38,732 bases of DNA from Candidatus Brocadiaceae bacterium. Lineage in GTDB: Bacteria > Planctomycetota > Brocadiia > SM23-32. A program made the position numbers and the translations under genes. Of the stretch, positions 33,776 through 38,732 are shown in pieces; positions within the stretch are counted from its first letter, which is position 1, and each line of letters opens with the position of its first letter. Location: the NCBI GenBank assembly GCA_003551565.1, contig PUMZ01000169.1, forward strand, positions 1 through 38,732, written 5' to 3'. A model generated the notes under the pieces. It searched no databases. It was not told the DNA's origin and saw only the letters and a list, made by a program, of their open reading frames with translations.

Positions 33776-34912
33776 ATGAAAATAGCTATCGCACCGGACA
33801 GTTTTAAGGAGAGCCTTTCTGCACCTGAGGCTGCGGAAGCGATCTCCGCGGGCGTTAAAGACGCATGCGGCGAGGCCGAAACCGTCATAGTCCCCCTGGC
33901 CGACGGCGGTGAAGGCACGGTTGAAGCCGTGGTGACCGCCACGGGGGGCCGGTTGGCGACCACTGCCGTTCCCGATCCGCTGGGCAGACCCGTAGAAGCC
34001 GCCTACGGCCTGCTGGAAGATGGCGCGGCAATCATCGAGATGGCTGCAGCCAGCGGTCTGGACCTTCTCTCGCGGGACGAGCGCAATCCGATGCTGACTT
34101 CCACACGGGGAACGGGCGCCCTGATCCGCAGTGCGCTGGACGAAGGGGTCGCCAGTATCATCGTGGGCGTTGGCGGTAGTGCGACTGTCGATTGCGGAAT
34201 CGGAATGGCTGCCGAGCTGGGTGTGGAGTTTTTTGATTCCTCGGGGAAAGCAATCGCCAATCCGGGGGGAGCGGAACTGGGAACAGTCGCAGGAATATCC
34301 ACAGATCATTTGGACAGACGTGTCGAAAGGACACAATTCACCGTGGCATCGGATGTCACAAATCCTCTGGTTGGGCCTGATGGCGCTGCCAGGGTCTATG
34401 CCCCCCAGAAAGGTGCGGACGGCGACATGACCGCACACCTGGAGTGGGCTGTAGAGCATTTTGCCGAAGTGCTCCGCCGTGAGCTGGGTCTGGACGTTAC
34501 CACCTTGCCCGGTGGCGGTGCGGCGGGGGGACTGGCGGCCGGACTGGTCGCTTTTGCCGGAGCTCGCATAAGGAGCGGCATTGAAACGGTTATCGAGGCT
34601 GTCGACCTTGAATCAAAGCTCGAAGGCTGCGACCTGGCCATAACCGGCGAAGGCAAAGCCGACGACCAGAGCGCCTTCGGGAAGACGCCGGCCGGAGTGG
34701 GTGCACTGGCAAAGCGGTACGCCGTCCCGGTGGTTGTCCTGGCCGGGAAACTCGCGGAAGGATATCGCGAACTCTACCGCCACGGCATAACCGCCGCATT
34801 TTCCATATCGGACGGCCCCATGGAGACGGACGAGGCCTTCCGGGAAACACCGCGGCTGTTGCGGCAGACGGCCGAGTCGGTGGTCCGATTGCACATGAAT
34901 GGCGTTGAGTAA
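33776..34912 (+). CDS. glxK: Glycerate kinase (GK1/GlxK family)
   Basis: ATP-dependent kinase that phosphorylates D-glycerate, by family to 2-phosphoglycerate (3-phosphoglycerate in some members), feeding glycolysis. The start IAPDSFKESLSAPEAAEAI is diagnostic, followed by PLADGGEGTVEAV, a glycine-rich VGVGGSATVDCGIGMA, ASDVTNPLVGPDGAARVYAPQKGA, GGGAAGGLAAGL and ITGEGKADDQSAFGKTPAGV. At 378 residues it is full length. AAGGA lies 11 nt before ATG 33776; the ORF-track extension to 33734 is not family-like. No other photorespiratory or serine-cycle gene is nearby. Confidence 0.93.
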   Translation: MKIAIAPDSFKESLSAPEAAEAISAGVKDACGEAETVIVPLADGGEGTVEAVVTATGGRLATTAVPDPLGRPVEAAYGLLEDGAAIIEMAAASGLDLLSRDERNPMLTSTRGTGALIRSALDEGVASIIVGVGGSATVDCGIGMAAELGVEFFDSSGKAIANPGGAELGTVAGISTDHLDRRVERTQFTVASDVTNPLVGPDGAARVYAPQKGADGDMTAHLEWAVEHFAEVLRRELGLDVTTLPGGGAAGGLAAGLVAFAGARIRSGIETVIEAVDLESKLEGCDLAITGEGKADDQSAFGKTPAGVGALAKRYAVPVVVLAGKLAEGYRELYRHGITAAFSISDGPMETDEAFRETPRLLRQTAESVVRLHMNGVE

Positions 34913-34976
34913 CTTCACATCAGGGCATTAAAAGGCTGCCATCATCATTTTTTGCCCGCGGCGGGTGCGCAGGTCA

Positions 34977-36608
34977 ATGGAAGAAAACAGCGATCATTTT
35001 TTCCAGCACGTGGCGCTGGTCAGCATCTTCACCACCGCCAGCAGGGTTCTGGGACTTGTACGGGACATGGCTTGCGCCGCACTTTTCGGCGGTGGAATGG
35101 TCTGGGATGCCTTCAGCTTCGCTTTCAGGATTCCGAACCTGTTCCGGCGGCTTTTCGGTGAGGGTGCGCTCAGCGTGGCATCTCTGCCTGTGTTCACCGA
35201 TTACCTCGAGAATCGCGGGCGTGAGGAAGCCGTTGAACTGATGCGTATCGTGGCCACGGTGATCCTTCTGCTTCTTTTCGCCGTCCTTTTGCTGGGCGTG
35301 GCCTTTTTTGTCGGACTGCCTCTCCTGACCGGCATGAGCGAACGCTGGCGGCTGGTCTTTGCCCTCAGCGCCGTCCTGCTGCCCTACATGCTCTTTGTCT
35401 GCCTCAGTGCGCTGGCCGGTTCCATCCTGCACAGCCTCCGGCGCTTTGCGGTGCCGGCCGCCTCCCCCCTCCTGCTCAACGGCTGCTGGATCATCGCCGT
35501 TCTACTGATAGCTCCGCTCCTGTCCAACAACAGGCAGGAACAGATATTCGTCGTCGCCGCCGGCATCCTTGTCGCCGGTGTTTTCCAGCTCGGCATGCAC
35601 CTGATCGCACTCCAACGCGAGGGCATAACTTACCGCCCCGTTCTGGGGTTGAGGCATCCCGCCGTACGGCGAATTTTTGCTGCCATGGCGCCTGTGACGC
35701 TTGGCATGGCGGCCTATCAGATCAACGTGCTGCTGGACGGAGTGATCGCTATATCACTTGCAGCGCCCGAAGGACGCGAGACGTTCAGTTTGTTCGGCAG
35801 AACCGTTGTGTACCCGATGCAGGTCGGAGCCAACAGCGCCCTGTATTTTGCGGACCGGCTCATGCAATTCCCGCTCGGAATTTTCGGCATCTCCCTGGCA
35901 ACGGCGATATTTCCCGTTTTCAGCAGTTGCGCCGCAAAAAGGGATTGGAAAAGTTTTTCCCATGCCCTCACAGACGGGCTTGGCGCCGTGCTTTTCATCG
36001 CCATCCCTGCCGGCGCAGGACTGATGCTTGTCGGGCGGCCGGCCATCACCTTGCTTTTTCAAAGGGGAGAATTCACCGCAGCGATGAGCTCGCGCACCTA
36101 CATGGTACTTATCGCCCACAGCGCGGGGCTGTGGGCCTATTGCGGACGTCACGTTCTTGAACGCGCATTTTTCGCCTGCAACGATCAGCTCACACCGGTC
36201 AAAATCGCCTCGGGAACTGTTGCCCTGAACGCAGGTCTCAACCTGAGCCTGATCTGGTTGTTCGCCGAGGCCGGCCTCGCCCTGGCCACCGCGATCAGCG
36301 CCACGTTCCAGGTGATTGTCCTCTTCCACATTCTGGTCCAAAAGACCGCTTCGCCGCAGGGCGCCCGTTTGTTAAGGACGTTTGTGAAAACGGTGGTTGC
36401 CACATTGCTTATGAGCTCGACCTGTTTGATCTTATTGCATTATCTTCCGCTCGAACTGGCGGGCAGCCGCACGGCGGGCGCCGCCCTGCGGGTGGCTGCC
36501 ACCGCACTCACGGGGACATTGGTCTATCTGGCAGCCGGGAAAGCACTCCGGATCCCCGAATTCGGGATCGTTTCCGGAATGCTTTTCCGGAAAAAAATTC
36601 ACGGCTGA
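34977..36608 (+). CDS. murJ: Lipid II flippase MurJ (MviN)
   Basis: Polytopic inner-membrane protein of the MOP superfamily that flips lipid II for peptidoglycan synthesis. The N-terminal SIFTTASRVLGLVRDMACAA and FSFAFRIPNLFRRLFGEGALSVASLPVF are characteristic, with the conserved arginines of the central cavity. Long hydrophobic segments repeat through the protein, consistent with 14 helices. Start is either GTG 34965 or ATG 34977; neither has a strong ribosome binding site, and I prefer the ATG (543 aa). Confidence 0.95.
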   Translation: MEENSDHFFQHVALVSIFTTASRVLGLVRDMACAALFGGGMVWDAFSFAFRIPNLFRRLFGEGALSVASLPVFTDYLENRGREEAVELMRIVATVILLLLFAVLLLGVAFFVGLPLLTGMSERWRLVFALSAVLLPYMLFVCLSALAGSILHSLRRFAVPAASPLLLNGCWIIAVLLIAPLLSNNRQEQIFVVAAGILVAGVFQLGMHLIALQREGITYRPVLGLRHPAVRRIFAAMAPVTLGMAAYQINVLLDGVIAISLAAPEGRETFSLFGRTVVYPMQVGANSALYFADRLMQFPLGIFGISLATAIFPVFSSCAAKRDWKSFSHALTDGLGAVLFIAIPAGAGLMLVGRPAITLLFQRGEFTAAMSSRTYMVLIAHSAGLWAYCGRHVLERAFFACNDQLTPVKIASGTVALNAGLNLSLIWLFAEAGLALATAISATFQVIVLFHILVQKTASPQGARLLRTFVKTVVATLLMSSTCLILLHYLPLELAGSRTAGAALRVAATALTGTLVYLAAGKALRIPEFGIVSGMLFRKKIHG

Positions 36609-36719
36609 ACGGATGGCCGGCGGACCCGGATCGAAAACAATTGCCGGCCAAACCAGTTTGAAAAATCCCGGCGGCAACGGCCCGTCCCAGCCCGTTTTTT
36701 CTCGCGTTCTCCATGGTGC

Positions 36720-37010
36720 CTGTGCGTGCGCACATGTCTGCGTCGCGAAAGCAAAGGTTGTGGCGCCCCTCCGGGGCTGGGCGTGGATATGCGCTACGGT
36801 TCCCCGCTAAATCTTTTTCAAAAAGAACTTGAAAAAGATTTAATAGTACGACAAAGAACGACAAGGCCCGGAGGGCCGATTTCAACAACCTGCCTGTGCG
36901 CCGTGCCTGCGCCATCGCATGGCAGGCAGGTTGCACCTGTCTGCGTCGCGGAAGCGACAGGCAGGCGCAGACAGGCCGGTGGAGCGTTCTTTTTCAAAAA
37001 AGAATTCATC
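36720..37010. repeat. Intergenic repeat block 5 (R1/A chimera, inserted hairpin, E tail, 88-bp repeat)
   Basis: The left half of R1 (CATGTCTGCGTCGC) joins module A at the shared GAAAGC/GGAAGC step (36747), and A then breaks at 36807, where an AT-rich hairpin is inserted. An element E tail (36864-36888) and the 88-bp repeat (36889-36976) follow. The small palindrome TTCTTTTT-CA-AAAAAGAA lies at 36987-37004. No gene is supported. Confidence 0.7.
36808..36842. repeat. Perfect 14-bp AT-rich inverted repeat interrupting module A
   Basis: TAAATCTTTTTCAA and TTGAAAAAGATTTA are perfect arms around AAAGAAC. Module A sequence stops exactly at CCCCGC just before it and does not resume. Confidence 0.85.
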
Positions 37011-37201
37011 ACACGGAGAACACTAAGGACACAAAGAACGGCAACGGCAGAAAGCAAGGCTAAAAGAAAACGGATAAGAAAAGATAGTAAGGATAGTTAT
37101 TCTTTGTTTTTATTCCTTTTCTTGGTGCTCTTTGTGCTCTTTGTGCTCTTTGTGTGATGCCGGCCGTTTCCGTTACAGTCCCCCGCCGTGCCTCCGCCCT
37201 G

Positions 37202-37477
37202 CGACGCCCCTACCGGGGCTTACCGCAAAAGAGGGCAGGGGTAACGCTTTCGCTCAGGACCGCAGGGACTGCCTGCAGCAGGCAGGCCAACTGCCGTTGC
37301 CGTTTGCCGTTTGCCGTAACCCATAAACCAGTTTGCCGTTACCCAACAGCTTAAACCGCCGTTTGTCCGGCTCAGATACACACTGCAGAATCTGAAACCA
37401 TGAAGAAAGCGACTTCTCATACTGTTTTTACATCCATTATATTAATTATTGTTTTTGGTTTATGGAATAAGCAGGTT
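37202..37477. repeat. Intergenic repeat block 6 (A end, C, D, inverted G, inverted J)
   Basis: The stretch 37202-37304 parallels 8931-9034 (GCCCCTACCGGGGC palindrome, TTACCGCAAAAGA, module C). GCCGTTT repeats, an inverted element G (37346-37424) and an inverted J (37451-37477) follow. It ends just before the HU promoter. Confidence 0.65.
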
Positions 37478-37489
37478 GGCGTTTGTTAC

Positions 37490-37518
37490 TTGACACACGC
37501 TTGCATTTGACATAAAAT
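37490..37518 (+). promoter_or_regulatory. Sigma-70-type promoter of the HU-queC unit
   Basis: A perfect TTGACA (37490-37495) and TAAAAT (37513-37518) are exactly 17 nt apart. The leader would be about 70 nt before the ATG at 37595. Confidence 0.7.
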
Positions 37519-37594
37519 AGCCCTTCGTCTATTATTAAGTGTCATGAAGTTTTTGGTAGCCGTTACTCCAACCAACATAAGGAGAATGCTTGAC

Positions 37595-37915
37595 ATGGCA
37601 AATAAGACCGTAACCAAGCGAGACTTATCGAAAGCCGTAGCGGAAAAGCATGATATTGTGCAGGCCGAGGCGAAGGAAATCATCCAAACTTTGCTCGACC
37701 AGATTATCGAAGAAATAGCTGCAGGCAACAGGCTGGAGCTGCGTGACTTCGGTGTTTTCGAGCCGAGGGCGAGAGCATCAAGGAAAGCGCGCAATCCGAG
37801 GACCGGCGAGTCCGTCAGTGTCGGGCCCAAGGCTGTGATCGGCTTTAAGGCGGGCAAGAAAATGAGCGCCCGCGCCCAAAACGCTCTCACACAGCTGCAA
37901 AAAGCCGCAAAATGA
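37595..37915 (+). CDS. HU/IHF-family DNA-binding protein
   Basis: A 106-residue histone-like protein. The N-terminal KRDLSKAVAEKHDIVQAEAKEIIQTLLDQI forms the helical dimer body. GNRLELRDFGVFEPRARASRKARNPRTG is the beta-arm with the usual RNP tip that intercalates in bent DNA. FKAGKKM closes the domain, followed by a 14-residue Ala/Gln/Lys tail. ATG 37595 has AAGGAG 10 nt upstream; the upstream in-frame ATGs at 37544 and 37586 are poorer. The gene ends in ATGA, shared with queC. IHF-type bending could matter for sigma-54 promoters, but no link to this gene is shown. Confidence 0.94.
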   Translation: MANKTVTKRDLSKAVAEKHDIVQAEAKEIIQTLLDQIIEEIAAGNRLELRDFGVFEPRARASRKARNPRTGESVSVGPKAVIGFKAGKKMSARAQNALTQLQKAAK

Positions 37916-38613
37916 CAGAGACCTGTCATGGACGGGCAGTGGTTCTTCTGAGCGGCGGTATCGATTCAACCACCGCTCTGGCCTTCGCGTTGCAGGAAAC
38001 GGAGGAATGTATCGCGCTGACATTCCGCTATGGTCAGAAACACATTGCAGAGGTGGAGGCAGCTGCCAGAATAGCCCGGGAGATGGGGGTGAAAAAGCAT
38101 CTGACCATCCCCATCCCGCTCGGGGAATATGTGGCTTCGGCCCTCACCGCGAGAGACGTCCCGGTTCCCGCAGGCGAAACAACCGCAAGCCCCACCCCGT
38201 CCATTCCGGCCACGTATGTGCCGGCACGCAACACGATCTTCCTCTCTTACGCGCTGGCCATAGCGGAAACCACCGCCTCCGGCAGCATCTACACGGGTGT
38301 CAGTTCTGTGGACTACAGCGGATATCCCGACTGCCGCCCTGCGTTCATCCGGGCATTTCAAAACCTTGCCGCGGTAGCGACCCGGTGCGCCGTGGAAGGC
38401 AAACCGGTGAAAATAAAAGCACCTCTGCAATACCTTAATAAAGCCGAGACAATACGCGCGGGGGTCCGGCTCGGCGTGGATTATTCTCTGACACTCAGTT
38501 GCTACGAACCGGACGAAGACGCACGCGCATGCGGCAGGTGCGATTCATGCTGCCTGCGCCGGCGCGGTTTCGAAGAAGCAAACGTCAAAGACCCCACCCC
38601 TTATGTCTTTTGA
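37912..38613 (+). CDS. queC: 7-cyano-7-deazaguanine synthase QueC
   Basis: ATP-dependent enzyme that converts 7-carboxy-7-deazaguanine to preQ0, the precursor of queuosine. The PP-loop is VLLSGGIDSTT (about residues 11-21), followed by LTFRYGQKH, YVPARNTIFLSYALAIAE and YSGYPDCRPAFI. The zinc site is Cys197, 207, 210 and 213 (CYEPDE...CGRCDSC). At 233 residues it is full length. Its ATG overlaps the HU-family stop by 4 nt, so it is probably translated by coupling; a ribosome binding site of its own is not obvious. No queD, queE or queF is nearby. Confidence 0.96.
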   Translation: MTETCHGRAVVLLSGGIDSTTALAFALQETEECIALTFRYGQKHIAEVEAAARIAREMGVKKHLTIPIPLGEYVASALTARDVPVPAGETTASPTPSIPATYVPARNTIFLSYALAIAETTASGSIYTGVSSVDYSGYPDCRPAFIRAFQNLAAVATRCAVEGKPVKIKAPLQYLNKAETIRAGVRLGVDYSLTLSCYEPDEDARACGRCDSCCLRRRGFEEANVKDPTPYVF

Positions 38614-38640
38614 TCCACGTCTAGTGCTTACTTGCATAAC

Positions 38641-38670
38641 TAAGGATAATCTTTGGTTATTTGATTTTTT
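38641..38670 (+). terminator. Weak terminator-like hairpin after queC
   Basis: ATAATC-TTTG-like loop and GGTTAT form a 6-bp stem with one G-U pair, followed by TTGATTTTTT. It is AT-rich and weak. A CGCAGAG-type short repeat follows to the window end. Confidence 0.4.
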
Positions 38671-38732
38671 ACCGCAGAGATCGCAGAGTGCGCAGAGAAC
38701 GGCTTCTATTACGATTGCGACCTTCTTTAAAA

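Noticed and set aside
36987-37010. Rho-independent terminator of murJ
   Set aside because: The small AT-rich palindrome is about 380 nt past the murJ stop, beyond several repeat elements, so it cannot be assigned to murJ with confidence.

Overview
The window looks like a chromosome segment from a Gram-negative, PVC-superphylum bacterium, probably a Kiritimatiellota, Lentisphaerota or Verrucomicrobiota relative. The evidence is a short [11 protein letters not shown]-type prepilin with a C-terminal His-plus-DG motif, a URO-D-family methyltransferase-like gene, an outer-membrane barrel protein, a sigma-54 activator and repeat-rich intergenic DNA. Lineage is an inference. I saw no tRNA, rRNA, CRISPR array, transposase or phage gene.

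Left part (1-15064): purH on the minus strand diverges from a plus-strand run. That run holds an alpha-glucan phosphorylase, which has a consensus promoter and probably a leaderless mRNA, then an M20 amidohydrolase, a membrane-anchored VWA-like protein, a URO-D-family protein, and the type IV pilus/type II secretion motor genes pilB, pilT and pilC.

Middle part (15355-27230, minus strand) is the most interesting region. In transcription order it has: a sigma-54 activator with an unusual Cys-rich N-terminus; a sigma-54 type -24/-12 element; four small secreted beta-rich paralogous proteins; a two-domain Ig-like periplasmic-chaperone-like protein; a 979-residue usher-like outer-membrane barrel protein; a prepilin; and a GAF plus degenerate HD-GYP protein. 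I read the central six genes as a divergent chaperone-usher-like surface filament system, probably switched on by the adjacent sigma-54 activator. A hairpin after the first subunit gene and a terminator-like element after the third could grade expression so that subunits exceed the assembly proteins.

Right part (27807-38613): ksgA and a membrane-anchored metallophosphoesterase are on the minus strand. On the plus strand are fxsA, a translationally coupled phosphohexomutase-fold protein that has lost its catalytic motifs, miaB, a glycerate kinase, murJ, an HU/IHF-family gene and queC. The HU/IHF gene has a good sigma-70-type promoter, and queC overlaps it by 4 nt.

Most longer intergenic gaps hold a mosaic of short palindromic repeats, found in both orientations and joined in different combinations. 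Several copies interrupt or recombine with one another. This REP/MITE-like layer accounts for most non-coding DNA and for the small spurious ORFs that recur in the ORF track.
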